From: Pisolithus tinctorius
Lineage: Eukaryota; Basidiomycota; Agaricomycetes; Boletales; Pisolithaceae
Direction: 5' to 3'
Assembly (NCBI GenBank): GCA_024663395.1
Contig: JANFAH010000003.1
Span: forward strand, 2,604,001 to 2,668,000
DNA: 64,000 bases
Positions within the stretch are counted from its first letter, which is position 1, and each line of letters begins with the position of its first letter. The notes beneath the pieces are model-generated. The model was not told where the DNA came from. It did not search any database and worked only from the letters and a program-made list of their open reading frames with translations. Below are positions 1 to 13,080 of the stretch, in pieces. The translations under genes were made by a program, and so were the position numbers.

Positions 1-69
1 GCTCATCCTCATCCTCGCCGTCAACCTCCTTATGCCATGCGGATAAGTACTATCTCGTAGATAGAATCA

Positions 70-1242
70 CTAGTACGCACGGGGTGCCCAGCCCATTGCA
101 AAGTATGCCGTTCTAGCAGCTTGCTCTTTCGCAAGCTGCTTACTAGACCCAGTTCCCTTGCCCTTTTCTATCCCGTTCACTTCGTGGATCGGTCACTTTG
201 AGAACCACAAACTCGATCTGAGGTGTAACTAGCTTACCTTTACAAATCACATGCCATCTTCCTGCGTGGGGAGGACCAGCAAACGTCGCGGGATATTCAA
301 CACTCATCCCCCGCTGTGCGGCTGTTTGGTTAAACAATGGTAAGAATGCCAGACTCGGTTGGGCAGGTGCAAGAGGATTTGGGGGGAAAGGTGGCATAGA
401 GGGTATAGGAGGCGGCGGCGGCGGTATCGGCGGTGGAGCACTGGAAGGCGGGGCAGGTTGACTAGAATAAGGATTATATATGGATTTCATTGGGACGTCG
501 ACACTTGATTTGCCAAGAGGAGCAAAATTCGGTGAAAAGCTAAAAGGTCCCTGTGGAGCTCCCTCGACTTTCATTCGTTTTCCAGCTTGCTCTTCAGAAC
601 CATCATATCCAAAATCAATGGCTGGAAATTCGTCCATTACGTTAGCGGTGACTTGGAAAAGCATCCTGATCCACTTCTGAACGTCGGGGAGTCCATGTTC
701 TTCAAAAGCAGCAGCGAGATACGCAAGAAATAACGTTCGTCCATGCTTAATACCGGTATCATGTTCCGTAACTTAATCCTTGTGATGATTATGGTGAGAT
801 GCTCACCTCAGGCTCATCCACCGAGGATCGGAAGGAAGGATCGTACCGCAACTCATCTCGTAAGCGGTATAACCTCGACCAAAAATCGATGACCTCGTCG
901 GATAGCAACGTTCGTCTCAAGACCTTCTAAGAATTACCAAGCCAGCCCCCCATGCTTAACGGCACCTCGACTCACCTCGATGTTTTCATTCTTGAGTTTT
1001 GGTTTCCTGGAGAACAACAAATGTGTGGTGACCATGTCCAGAACATGTTGTCCTAAGATAGTTAGACGCTCGTTGTCGTCGTACGTCGCGTGGCAGGCGA
1101 GTCGAAGTGATTTATGCGTAAACACCGCGAGCACGGGCATGCCGGAGAGTTTGGGCAGCGGTGGGAGCCCCGGAAAGCCATCATAGGTTACGGAGTGGTG
1201 TCGCTTGCGGGAAATGTAGCTCACGTTGGGCTCTGAAGACAT
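70..1242 (-). CDS. RNase III-fold protein with C-terminal dsRNA-binding domain
   Basis: Spliced gene. It starts at the ATG at 1242 (MSSEPNVSYISRK) and stops at 70-72. An RNase III-like segment follows (PPLPKLSG...VFTHKSLR, then NERLTILGQHVLDMVTTHLLF). Next come helices ending GRTLFLAYLAAAFEEHG, a long Pro-rich linker with polyproline runs (about 370-480), and a dsRBD. The dsRBD (GPPHAGRWHVICK ... GSSKQLAKEQAARTAYFAMGW) is completed only if an intron at about 180-235 is removed; the unspliced frame stops early at 143. In active RNase III the signature reads ERLEFLGD; here the second acidic residue (E) is T and the D after LG is Q, so catalysis is doubtful, as in mitoribosomal mL44-type proteins. 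An RNA-binding role is inferred. Substrate and location are not shown by the sequence. Confidence 0.72.
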
Positions 1243-1513
1243 ATCGGTTTCCACAGTTGATGGATCGGCGATATGACTTCGGAGTCGGGGTGTGAGTACC
1301 ATCAAGACAATGAGGCGCGGAACTACTTCTACGCAAGTCTTGAGAGAACTCCACCTATATATTGGCATATTTGTCAACCACCTGCTATATTTCAAAAGCA
1401 GTGACTCGCTTATTGACGCCTGTAATTAATAACATGCTGTACGCTATGTCTGGTGCTCTATATTACACTGGAGTCAAGACTGGGGTGAGCCGTCCCTTTC
1501 CTAGAGAGGCTTA

Positions 1514-4500
1514 TTATCGTCTTTGCTTCTCTAGAAGGTGCCTAAGAACACTGACAGTGTGCCCGTGAGTCGGGTCTTCAGATAACCGCACTATCTGCCT
1601 CGCAATGCTTGATGGAATGAGATCTTGCTAGCACACCTACGTAGTAACATACCTTGTCGGGCCCTCGGCGACCACTGGACAATCCTTAACCAAATGATAG
1701 GGTCCTCGGCATACCACACACCGGACTGATGTGGCTGGTTTGGGCTTCTTTGGGACCATCCCTACTTCGGCGTGAGGCGACCTTTCGCGCTTTGACGGAA
1801 GAGTGGAAGAACCAGGATGGGAGTTGCTTAGCATTTGAAAACGGTCAGCTCCCTTCCCTTGTTTGTTCTGGTAGGGAATCAGGGTAGACGGTTTGCTCGC
1901 AAACGGCGGTGGTTGGAGTCGAGGTACGGGGGCTCGTACGTCAGTGGTAGGAGCGGACGGTGGCACTGCAACAGAAGGAAACTTGCGGGGTTGGGATGAC
2001 AGACCACCCAGAGTATGGGACAAGGACACTGCAAGCGGGGGATTCGAAGCCCGTTTCTGTGTTGTCTTCTTCTTAGCGGTCGTCTTTGTAGGTCTTGGCA
2101 TTTGACCAACTATCAAATGCCATTGTCCACGTCGTTGAAGCTCTTGGTCTATCGCTTCGATTGCGGCATTCTACAGGCGATGTCATGAAGGAGACAGGTA
2201 TGCAGTGGGCACGTCTACCTACCCTTGTTTCTGCTGGCTCATCACTTGAATGAAGCAGCATCGCGCGATATTCCACCAGATTTATTGAGTTTTCGGTCAT
2301 CGTGCATGTGCCGGCATGAACACTATCGCAGAGGCCACACTTCTGGCCAACGTCGCGTTGGATAGTCTGGACACCGGTTGTCAATCCGTGGATTTCGCGC
2401 CTCTTAAGCTTCATGGAGGGGTCTGGTTCCGCATTCATGGATACCACAGAAGAGTCAGAATCTTCAGCATGATTGGATGCAGCCCATGCATCAGAATCCG
2501 AAGATGTGCCAGTTTTGGACGAACGGCCCTTCTTCTTCCATCTCTTCTTGCTCGCCTGGGGGCTATCTTCCAAACCCTCTATATGATCCAGTCGTTGCTG
2601 AAATAGAGTAAATCAGCAAGTAATGCCATTATGAAGCCAAAAACGCACCTGAGGGAAAGACGCCGCTGCCTTGCGACGAACTCCGCGGCCCGTCGCTTCG
2701 TGTACTTGGGATGTATTCTTCGCCACCGCTATGCGTTGTAAAGTTTGGGCCCATGAATCATCGTGAGGTTCCGGTGTCTCGTTGCCAATATCCTCGAACG
2801 TGCCCTTATTTGCGGCCCACACCTTTGCAAAACTGAACTTCAAGCCCCCGTCCTTTGTAACTTCTTCTTGTTCCCCTTCAACCTCAGTCTTCTCGATGAG
2901 TTTATCAAGGTCATTGTCGGTATCTGGGCGAGGTTGGAGCGGTGTTACGACAGGAAAATAAAGCAGTGCTTACACACTATGTCACGCGCATTTTGGTCGT
3001 TTTCTTCGAAAAGCTCCTTTGCACCAAAAGTTAGTATTGACTCCAAATCCCCTGCGCCATTCTCATCGTCATCCATCTTCTGGACGATCAGGTGGTCGAG
3101 GACAAGCTTCTTCTTCCCAGCTTGCATTATTTTTTCTGTGGAATATGATGTCCGATTCCGTGAGATTCCATGCGATGGTGGAATAACTTACCCTCAGCAG
3201 AGTCTTTGACCATGAGTTTGAAAACAAGACAAGTCTTCTGTTGACCATACCGATGCGAACGGGAAATTGCCTAGAAGCTGCGTATAAGCACATTGACAAA
3301 ATCGTTCAAATGTTCTCAACTTGTAAATCCTGCACATATGCATTCATTAATGACATGGGACATAAGGTGGGACTGTATAAGGAGACCCACCTGATGGGGG
3401 TTGAAGTCCGGGTCAAATATGATCACAGTATCTGCCGTGTAGAGATTGATGCCGACACCTCCGGCACGTGTAGTGAGGATATATATGAAGACGTCGGAGT
3501 CAGGCTGATTGAATTCGTCCATGCCTTTCTGCCTAACGCTTTGCTTCGTGTCCCCGTCCTAGAAGTGAAAAATAAAAATAAATCGCGCAATGTACAAAAT
3601 GTAGTGAGTTGTGACATACCAGTCTTAAAAACTTGTAGCCTTCTCCTGTCAAGAAGTCCTCCACAATATCGAGCACCAAGACAAACTTGGAGGGGTTCAT
3701 AAGGCAAGGTTAAGTAAGATTAAGAATCGAGCCCACCTGACTAAATAACAAGACGCGATGACCGCGTGCTTTCAGCTTGGGTAACAAGCATTTTAGCAGT
3801 CGAAGTTTAGCGCTTGCGCTAATCAATCTCTCGTGAGCCTCAGCAAGGGGTAGACCTGCGGGTTCTATGGTATCTGAGATAAGATACGGGTGTTGCAGGC
3901 ATCTGCGTAACGGGCTCAGTGGAGTGGAAGACGTGAAGTTTTGCATTTTGAACACTGACTTTCGCAGTTGCATCAATAGGTTGTTCAAATTGGCCTTGAT
4001 CGACAGCGACCGACCATGCTGCACGGCTGCAGACGAGGATCGTACGAGGTTACTGAGGATTTGCAGGTTTTGGCCTAAAACAATCAGTCAGTCTTGCGCG
4101 TTGACGTGGACAGGGTCGTACTTAGGATAGAACGGTAAACCTCTTTCTGTAACGGACTCATCGAGACTGGGACAATAACCTCGTTCTAAGCAACAATAAG
4201 TAAATGTGGCCGAGTCCTAGAACCGGGCACAAACCTTTGGAGGAAGTTGGAGGACATCACTCTTGATACGGCGCAAAAAGTATGGTTTCAGTCTTGCGTG
4301 GAGTTGCCGGACAAGGTCTTCGTTGAGGACCTCGTACTCCTTAGCAAGGGCTTCGAGGTCGTTCCATTGATTTGGATCGAGGAAATTCATTAAGTTGAAA
4401 AGTTCCCGGATGTTGTTGTTCAACGGGGTCTTCAGGGCGGTGTGAGGAAGTATGTAGTCCAGCATACGGGGTTACTCACTCCTGTCATGATGACGCGGTG

Positions 4501-7500
4501 CACGACATTTAGCTCGTTGAGCTTCCGGAACAACAAACTCGTGTCGCTCTTGACTGCAAGGGACCGTATTTAGGACGTTTCTTGTTGATGAGGTGGAAAA
4601 GAATCCACTTACGTCGTTGACCTTCATCCACCACCAGAACTTCCCAGCGAGGGATATTTCTGAAAACGACAGCAAAATCACGGTTACTGGTTACAGTCTC
4701 ATAGGTCGTGATCAGTACGTGGTATTTCGGATTCGCAGCTCCACGTTTGGTCGAACCATGGAACAGTTCGTACTGAATGACCACGTCCCTCGACTTAGCT
4801 TCGCCATAAAATGGTACCACTCTGAGTCTCGGCGCCCAACGAGAGAACTCCCGGACCCAATTAGTAATCGTGCTGTTGGGAACGACAACCAAAGCCGGAG
4901 CAGCTTTGAATTCGCCGACCAGCCTCCCTAGAAAAGTTACTATTTGCACTGTTTTTCCCTCAAACAAAACATCAGCTAGAGGCGTGTAGCACGGAGCGAC
5001 TTCACTCACGAGTCCCATTTCGTCGGCTAATATGCATGGCTGCCGAATCCACCAGTTATCACAGAGCCAGTTTAGCCCATCGATCTAGTGCGAGATATTC
5101 GCGAGCTGTCAACAACTCACGGCAGAGGGTTCACATACCTGGAATTTCATCAGTTTCAACTGATCACTCTGTCCCAACTTTGGCTGCTCTTCTGTTGTTG
5201 AATCGATAACATGCGACGCGTAACCATCACGACGTCGATTATCAAGTCTCTGCATTTCCTTTGGGGATTTAAGGACGGAAATAGTACGAGACTCGAGGAA
5301 GGATACGAAAGCCCGTTCAAATGCGGAATATCCTGGCTCGCCGGGACGGGGCGGCGAGTCCCAGGTCACTGTGAAAGAGTGAGACGATCCGCGCAACTTA
5401 ATCATTCAACAACTCACCTTCCTCGTACCCGAGATCCTCCCATTTGATAAATGCCCATACAACTTGATTGATGTCTTCCTTGTCTAACTTGTGTTTGGTC
5501 CTGGTCTCCCACTCGTCGACAGATTCCAGTAAAGCGTTGTCCGGCTGCTCGCCGTCATTGAAGGCACGCTCCCATTGCAATTGAAGACCCTTAGGCATGG
5601 TGACCGTATCGTCATCATCGCTAGTTGCAATATACTGACGCTGACGGCGGCGCATTTCCATCGCAGCGGGCGGATGCCAGAGTTGCACATCCAAAACACG
5701 GTCGACTGTCTTCCACACCGGTGGAATTCGAAGTTCCGCGTCCTTTAGTGGCTGAGGTGCGAAATGATCTAGTTTAGTTCGGCGTTGAACTTTTGGCGCT
5801 GTAACAATCCCAGGCTCAAAGGTGGTTTTGTCAGTCTCAGTATCCCCAGAAGTCATGACAGGGTCTTCTAGCAGCTCAACTTTGGGGCCACTGGCCAGAA
5901 AGTTTTTGAGCTTTGCGAAATGGGTAGAGACAAGCCACATGTGAGGGACCCATTGAACTCTGCGGTAACTCCTTTCTGACCATTTCACCAAGTATTCCCT
6001 AGGCAGAGAAGCCTTGATGTCCGGCGTATAGTCCACTGACTTGGGTTCCGTCGCATCTGGCGGAAAGAAACGCCAAGCAAGTATCTTGTCCAAAGGATAA
6101 ACGAAGGATGCGCAATCGGCACACTGCCAGTCGTTGTTCGACTGGTAGTGCTCTGCCCGTTCTGCGTCTGAGTACGATGGTTCGTCATTGTCAGGATCGG
6201 GTAAGTGCTGATAATGGGCAAGCCTCTTGCATGAGACGCAACGAAATAGAAGCTCTCTTGAGGGCTTCAGTGCGCCAGAAGCTGTAGCATGATTGCTATC
6301 AATAGGCTTCTCAACTTCAGCGGTGACATCGACGACCAGTTGCGCTGAAGGACTAGATTCCTTCGGTGCAATCGGATCGCCAATATGTTGCCGAGGTTCC
6401 AAAGCTACTTCGCCGCATCCCATGCATATGCCACCTTTCATGCAAGCACCACAGATGAACTCGGTGGTTTGGTCGATACCAAGCTCCTTTCTATCTGGCA
6501 ATCCATTTGCAGCAGATATATCCTGTATGTGCTCGTGATCTTTTCTCTCCTTATCACGAGAATGAGCAGCTCTCGTAATCTCATCCCTTTGAGTGCTCGC
6601 CAGGCATCGCCAGTGAGCGGCCACAGGGCACTTGAGGCTGTAATGCGTATTAGAAAGAATATAAACAACTGTAGTATGACCATACCATCGAACCCAGCCA
6701 CCCAGGTGCCGAATCTGCTCTTCCTCGTTCTCTTCCAGGTCAGCGTCACTGTTCCTCCTGCGGCGACCCCTTTTGGGCTTCATTGCTGCTCTCAGCAACT
6801 CATGAGCAGGGCCTTTGTGGCATTTCTCACAGACTTCCCTATGTGCACGAAGAGAAGCAGTGTCTTCGTCGTCATATGGATCAAAGTCAAGGTCATTAAT
6901 GTCTCGAAAATGACCGTAAGCTGGGTGAGATGGGACGGGACGCCGCTTCTTAGGCTTCTTCGTGGCATCTAACTTGGCAAACCTGCGGTCCGAACCTTCC
7001 TCGTCATCTGTACTCATAGTTTCATTATCAAAGTCGTCATCGAGGTTTAAACGCGCAGCCTTCCTAGCACGAGTCGATCGTCTCGTGGGGACCATCTCAA
7101 CATCGCTATAGCCTCCAAGCTCGTCCTCCGAATCGGAAACTGTCTGTGATGACCGGAGTGGCCTTCTTAACTTTCTGGGGCTGAAAGGTAGTTTGCTCTG
7201 TTTGAGGGCCTTGGTGCTTCTTGTAGTAGGGAGACGGTAAGTGGGCTCGCTAAAATCGTCGTCGTTTTCGTCGTCCGAATCATCCATTTCTGTCAGCGGA
7301 GAAAGTTCAGAGTCTGAAAGTTGAGGTATGCTGCCGGTGAACGTCTTTGATGTGACAGAGTGTCCGTTTATTGTGACTATATGCTTGATTCGCGAGTCCT
7401 TGTGAACAGTGCTCGAGGAGGGATCAAATGCCTCAAGAGAACCCTCCAACTTGTTCCGCTCTGAACAGCTAAGTGAGCTTCATTTCATCCGCACGATTGT

Positions 7501-7917
7501 GGACCCACCATATTCGTTAACGAGATCCTCGTACTGAGCTTTGAATGCAGCCGCAGGAAGCTGCGCGGTTTTACCGTGAGAAGCTACAGTAGGAACTCCG
7601 ATGTCGTAACCCACCTTGTGTGCAAGACCATCTGAGAAGCGCACATAATAATACAAAGCCCTGCCCTCGCGCCATTCACCTGCTATAGCTTTGAGATCGT
7701 CACGACCAAACGAGACTCCGTCGTTGAAGCTATCTGGAACGGGTTCGTATAGGTCTCTCTCAAAGGAAGGTGGCTTGGATATTTCGATGAAAAAAGTAGG
7801 TTTTCCATGAACCGCCACTTCGGCAGGCAGGGGTGGGGTAGTGGACTTGGGTGGTGAATCCGAAGGCTTAGGGGAGGTACTGAGTAGTATTGGATCTGGG
7901 CTTGCTGGTGCATTCAT
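1514..7917 (-). CDS. CHD/Mi-2 family (Mit1-type) chromatin remodelling ATPase
   Basis: Large multi-exon gene. It starts at the ATG at 7917 ([12 protein letters not shown]) and stops at 1514. In order: an N-terminal chromo-like segment ([19 protein letters not shown]); acidic Ser-rich linkers; Cys/His zinc-finger clusters near 6850-6100 ([41 protein letters not shown]); a chromodomain-like block ([21 protein letters not shown]); then the SNF2 core. The core shows motif I ([16 protein letters not shown], split by an intron), motif II (VVDEGQR), MTG near [35 protein letters not shown] and motif VI ([10 protein letters not shown]). The C terminus carries a zinc knuckle ([15 protein letters not shown]) and ends LLEKQRR. 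A 48-nt intron joins the 7480-7917 exon to the main exon. By family it slides or spaces nucleosomes for transcriptional silencing (S. pombe Mit1/SHREC, animal Mi-2/NuRD). The finger count and the exact orthologue are less certain. Confidence 0.88.
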
Positions 7918-8131
7918 TTCAGCAACGCCACGACTCTGAAACCCCCCAGGACGCGTCGAGGCTGGACAGACACGGTCGCGGATGAAAGTCCCCAAGCGTG
8001 TTTTCGGGCTGGTCACGCTTTGTCAGTATGGTCACGTGCTAATTAGCCCCTGAAAGGTACTACTTTCCTGATTTGGTCACACCTGCACACTGCCAAGTCC
8101 AGTTCGGCGAGTCCTGCCATACAAACCAGAC

Positions 8132-11100
8132 ATGTCCCGCGTGCCCCCTGACCCCCAGCGACGAAATCGCGCACCGTCCGTGTCAAATTCAAACGGAAGT
8201 CCCCCAGTATTGTCGCTGCCTTCAACCAGGCCACTCCAGATTACCCGTCCGCCCTCTCGCCCAGTCACCCCAAGTAACAACACCTTCGCACCCTCGTCCC
8301 CCAAAGGTTCCATCTTCTCCTCGCCAAAGGGCCCCGTTCGTCCCCAACGGTCGGAACTGAGATCTCGGCAGCCATCTGACTACTCCACCGCCGAACGAGC
8401 CTCCACGTCTTCTTCGCGCCTCGCTTATGACTACAACGGAAGAGACCGTAGGGACAGCTCCAGTACAATACGTTCCGATGCATCCGCATCCCAGCGATAC
8501 CATAATGGGTCTCTCGCCGACAACAGGCCTCGACTGGACCTTTCCCGTAGTTCGGTGGATGATGTGCGAACGACGTCGCCAACTTCTATCGCCACATCCC
8601 CTGCGCTTTCTGCTGTCATGGCCGCTTTTAAAGATGCTGGTGCTAGAAAGCGTGGCATGACGAACGAGGGAAACGAGGAATATGAGAGGGATAGGAAAGC
8701 AGAGATAGAGCGACAAAAGTCCAGACAGGAACGCATCAGGGAACGTATGCCTGGACGTAGGCCTACCGGTAAGGCCAAAGCTGGCGATATCGACGGTGAG
8801 TATCTTATAGCCAAGAACCACAAAGCCTCCGACAGCGGCGCCATCTGGGTATGAGTGTGTCACTGAGTCCGGTCACAGCGATCCTGGATGAAATCAAAGA
8901 CGAATGGGAGTTTGTTATCGACCCTGATGTATGAACGGCATCTTTTCTTTTCTTCCCCCTAATGTACTCAAACCATTTCCCCAGTTTAACAACGTAGATT
9001 TGGTACTAGCTCTCCTAGATGGACCATCTACCGGCAAAAGCCTGGATTCATTCAAACGGACCAAGGCTACACTATCCCAAGCGCTGAAAGGATCTGTGGA
9101 CAGTTAGTAACACAACCGTCTCATCGCTTTGCAACGCCGCTCATGCATTGATCACAAAGAACACTACAAAGCTTTCGCAGACGCACTGCCACACCACGCT
9201 GCCCTTTTGAGCCACCTGGGACTTGCCCAAACGCAAGTCAAGGGAACGCGGAGTTCCTTACAAGAAGCAAAAGAGGCCCTTGGCAGCAGACGCGCAGATC
9301 TAGTTCAGCTATGGTCGCGGGGTCAAATGCTTGAAGAAATGATTCGCTTGTTGGATGACATGTAAGCATTTTTATTCCCATTTCAGTGAAGATGTGGCTG
9401 AACCACTCGAAAGTGAACACCTCAAGTCCGTCCCTGACGCGTTGGAGACTCTCATATCAGAAAAGCGATTGATACAAGCAGCAGCTTTGCTGATACGGAG
9501 CCTTAAATTGATCAACAAACCAGACATGCAAGAGATTGGTGCTGTTGGTGACTTGCGAAGTTATCTCACTGGCCAAGAGAATGTGGGAGTCATATATCTT
9601 TTCGTGTCACACGCCGTTGAATGTTGCATAGGCTCTTCGGGAAATTCTTGTCGATGAGTTGCATAACCACCTTTATCTCAAATCCTTCTTTTGTGAGACG
9701 CGCTGGGTCGCATACACTCCAAATCAAAGGACACGTATGTATCCGTGCCTATTGCTTTACATCGCTGACAAACGTAACCAGTTGCAAAGGTTCCTTTTGA
9801 AGACGAATCCGCCCGTCCGGATATACCGACCGTGGCTCGCCCTGTCGCAACATCCTTTCCTCAGAACTCTCAAACTAGTCGTCTGTCGAGGTATCTCAAT
9901 AGTCTGGCTTCGCGACCCAACGACCCTTCCGATGACCTTAATGGGGCGAACCTCGTTAACCATGGTGCGGCCCGGGAAACTTCGATGTCAATATCTTCCA
10001 CAACATCCCAAGCGGTGCAGGCAAATATCGACCCGGAAGCGGATTCCTTCGCATATATCGAAATGCTATTGGAGTCGCTTGCCATCTTAGGCAAGCTCGG
10101 CAATACTCTGGATACAGTCATGCAGCGTCTACCTGGCGAAATTTATGCCTTGGTTGAAGCAACAGTCAACGAGGTAGAGGAACGAGCAGAACAATCCAAG
10201 AGAAACTCCCTCATTCTCAGCACCAGTATGGGAAGTAAGTCGGAAGGTGGATACATCTTTACTTGTAGCGCCCCGCCCGCTATGCACTCAGCCCGCTTGC
10301 ATCCCGCTGTGGGTGCGCCGGCTATGTTGGTATCTTCATTACGCCTCGCTGCACTGGAATTACCAGCGAAACAAGCCGATCACGAAATTTTGAGGGACCT
10401 CTTTTGGACAGTATTTTCGAAACTTGATGCTGTTACTCAGGGTCTCTGCGTTGTTTTTGAGGTTTCAAACCGTATTGGGACGGTACGTTGAAAGTGCTTC
10501 ATATGGCGGTTGATATTCTTGATTTTTTTTATTTAGCGTCGCGACTTCAAGGACTCCTCAGGCGCTAAAACTGGTGCACTTTTCCCTATTGCCGATGTCT
10601 GGGGTTTGGTACAGGCCGAAGTACCTGATAACGCATAATGTCTCCCGGTTCTGCTCTAATGCCCCGATAGGTTCGGACACTTCTGCATGATTACCTAACC
10701 GACGAAGAGCAGAGCTCCGTGGCAGGACGAAACCCAATCGCTTCCATCAATGAAGTGCTTCGAGAAGGACGCTTCACGCGAGACAAACTGAAGGTCGATC
10801 TTGTGCTTTACGTCTATCTTGTTTTTCTTCTTCTGATTGCTGGTGGCATCTGCAGGTCATCTTTCGATTTTCCGATTCCGATATCAGGTCATCGACAAAA
10901 GTTCTTAGAAGACACGAAAGCGAACTCTTACATTCTCTTCGGGACACCATGCCTGGATTAGCTCACAGCTCCTCGGAAAGCACTATTCAGACAACACTTT
11001 CTACTGTTACAGCCGACGACCATGCGGCTGGCCCAGGCCAGCACCATCGGTTACTCATTAAACCGGACGCATTCCATGTCAGCGTGTTATTCCAGCCCAC

Positions 11101-12943
11101 GTTGACATTCTTGAATCGAATAGCGGATGTCCTTCCCAACGACGTGGATAATGCCCGCTCAATGGCTGAGCTATTAGATGATTTCGTGCTCAAGGTATAC
11201 TTGCCACAGCTAGAAGAGAAAGTATCTTTATTGTTCCACCACGCAATCTCGAGTATGATATTCTCTTCTCCTCTTTCATGTTTGTCCAAGAGCTGACTGC
11301 GATCAGGTCCCGATGCATTCCAACCCGACATCCTGTCAACTCGCTTCAGTCCTCAACCACTACTAAAGGTACTTGTGGATTGTCATCTCCGTATATTCAT
11401 CCTCATATTTTCCAGGTGACCACGCAGATCATGGCACTCATAAATTCACTGTGTATAATGCTTCGCACTACTCCATTTCACCAAGAGAATTATTCCCGCC
11501 TGATCATCGGGGTTATCATTCAACTATACCAACGTTGTAGTGATCGGCTACAGGCCCTCGTATCCACAGAGCGACATGGAGATACTCCGCGAGTGTCACT
11601 AGCGGCTCAGTGGGCCCAAAGACCAGAGTTGAACGCGTGTTTGTCGGAATTTTCTATGTCAACTGTGCGTAATACGAGATTTCTTCAGGCGTGTATTCTC
11701 CAACTTATTATTCGTGCTACTAGGATGGCTCGGTTAGACGATCACTCTGCAGACAAGAAATCCATCTCGAAATGAGTCTGCTGGGTCAGGGGACTGTAAA
11801 CAAAGACGACTTGATTGTCTCTATACGCGGTATTGCGGCGCTTTGCAGTCTGCATAGGAGCGTTGTGAGTGGCATATTATATTTCATTTCATTTCGCCAA
11901 CGTCTCCCGCAGGCATGGATAACCGAGCAATTAAGCAATCTGAAGTCAGCACGGGACGGTGTTCTGTCCCCAGGAACCGCACCACGCTCGGAATTGCCCA
12001 ACGTTTTTACACCGTTCACACCGTCACCATTCCTCCCCGTGTTCCCGTCCGTTTCTGAACGAAACGAAGTAAACTTGCCGCTCTCCAGAGAGATGGCAAT
12101 GTAAGCGTTTCACGTCTCTCGGTGTACATCTTACTTATGCAAAAATGCAGGCGATTCAGCGCACTTCAGAAGACATATACTCAGTTGGCTGAGATGATCC
12201 TTCATACCATCAGAATAGAAGTTCGTTGTCGGACAATGTATCATCTTGATGCAGCCTTCCGCCTTGTAAGTTCCGCTCTCTTGGCATTCATGACTTCCCC
12301 ACCATTTCTTCAGGGAAACTATCAAATTGATCACGAGGTCGGGGAACCGGATCCTTACATTGTTGACTTGAACACAGAACTCAGCAAAATTGACGAATGC
12401 GTGCTCTCCACATTACTCAAAGAGGAACAAGAGTCTGTCCATTCTCTCTTCTCAGGCATTTCTTTAATAACCAACATGAGATAGCTTTGTCTTCTGTGGT
12501 TTGGAAGATCTTGTGGAACATCTCTTGGTCGCAAACGCCAGGCTCATACGATCAGCCAACGACCTTGGGATCACGAAGGTAATGCGGAACATCCTGGCGT
12601 TACAGCAAGGTATAAGGTCAGTTGGGGGTGGTAGACAAGGCGCACAGTTGGAGAGGGCTAGATTGTATTATTCGCTCTTTTACTTGGGCCCACAGGTAGG
12701 GGATAATTCTCCTTCACGACTCATATTGTAACCACATTCTAGGGCTTGCTCGATAGCGTCCGCTCCAAGAACGTATTCTCCTTCGACGAATACAAAGTGA
12801 TGCTGGATCTCCAGTGTGGAGTGGACCAGAGCCTGGGGGATGCAGCAAAAGCAAAAGCCAACGACCCAAACCACGGGATGTATACCATCGAATTGCACGG
12901 CTTGGAGCTCGAGAACTCTGCTGAGACCGAGACGAACTATTAG
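8132..12943 (+). CDS. SEC8: Exocyst complex component Sec8 (EXOC4)
   Basis: Multi-exon gene from the ATG at 8132 (MSRVPPDPQRRNRAP) to the TAA... frame end ETETNY at 12943. The N terminus is Ser/Pro-rich and disordered. The Sec8 core begins with ILDEIKDEWEFVIDPDFNNVDLVLALLDG, followed by KHYKAFADALPHHAALLSHL and the helical signature LREILVDELHNHLYLKSFFCETRW, all typical of Sec8. The downstream frame is broken by many introns of about 50-60 nt but stays open when spliced. Sec8 is a rod-like subunit that tethers secretory vesicles to the plasma membrane at growth sites (hyphal tip, septum). Its start is divergent from the remodeller, 214 bp away, and it converges on the LYR gene with 137 bp between stops. 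Length (about 1,200 residues) fits fungal Sec8. No break was seen. Confidence 0.9.
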
Positions 12944-13080
12944 CACATGACCGTAAGGCGTCGTGTGGTCGCACGGCTGTCTTACATACACCATACGCCC
13001 AGCGTTCAGCCCCTCACGAGATACCTGCCGAGTAGGTAGTTTCTGTAGTATAAGCAGTCCCGAGCATAATTTAATGTTGT

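Noticed and set aside
934..1395. Upstream extension of the RNase III gene start beyond 1242
   Set aside because: The open frame upstream of the ATG at 1242 lacks family similarity, and the MSSEPN start is sufficient.
7918..8016. N-terminal extension of the remodeller from 8016
   Set aside because: It would need a GTG start; the first ATG in frame is at 7917.
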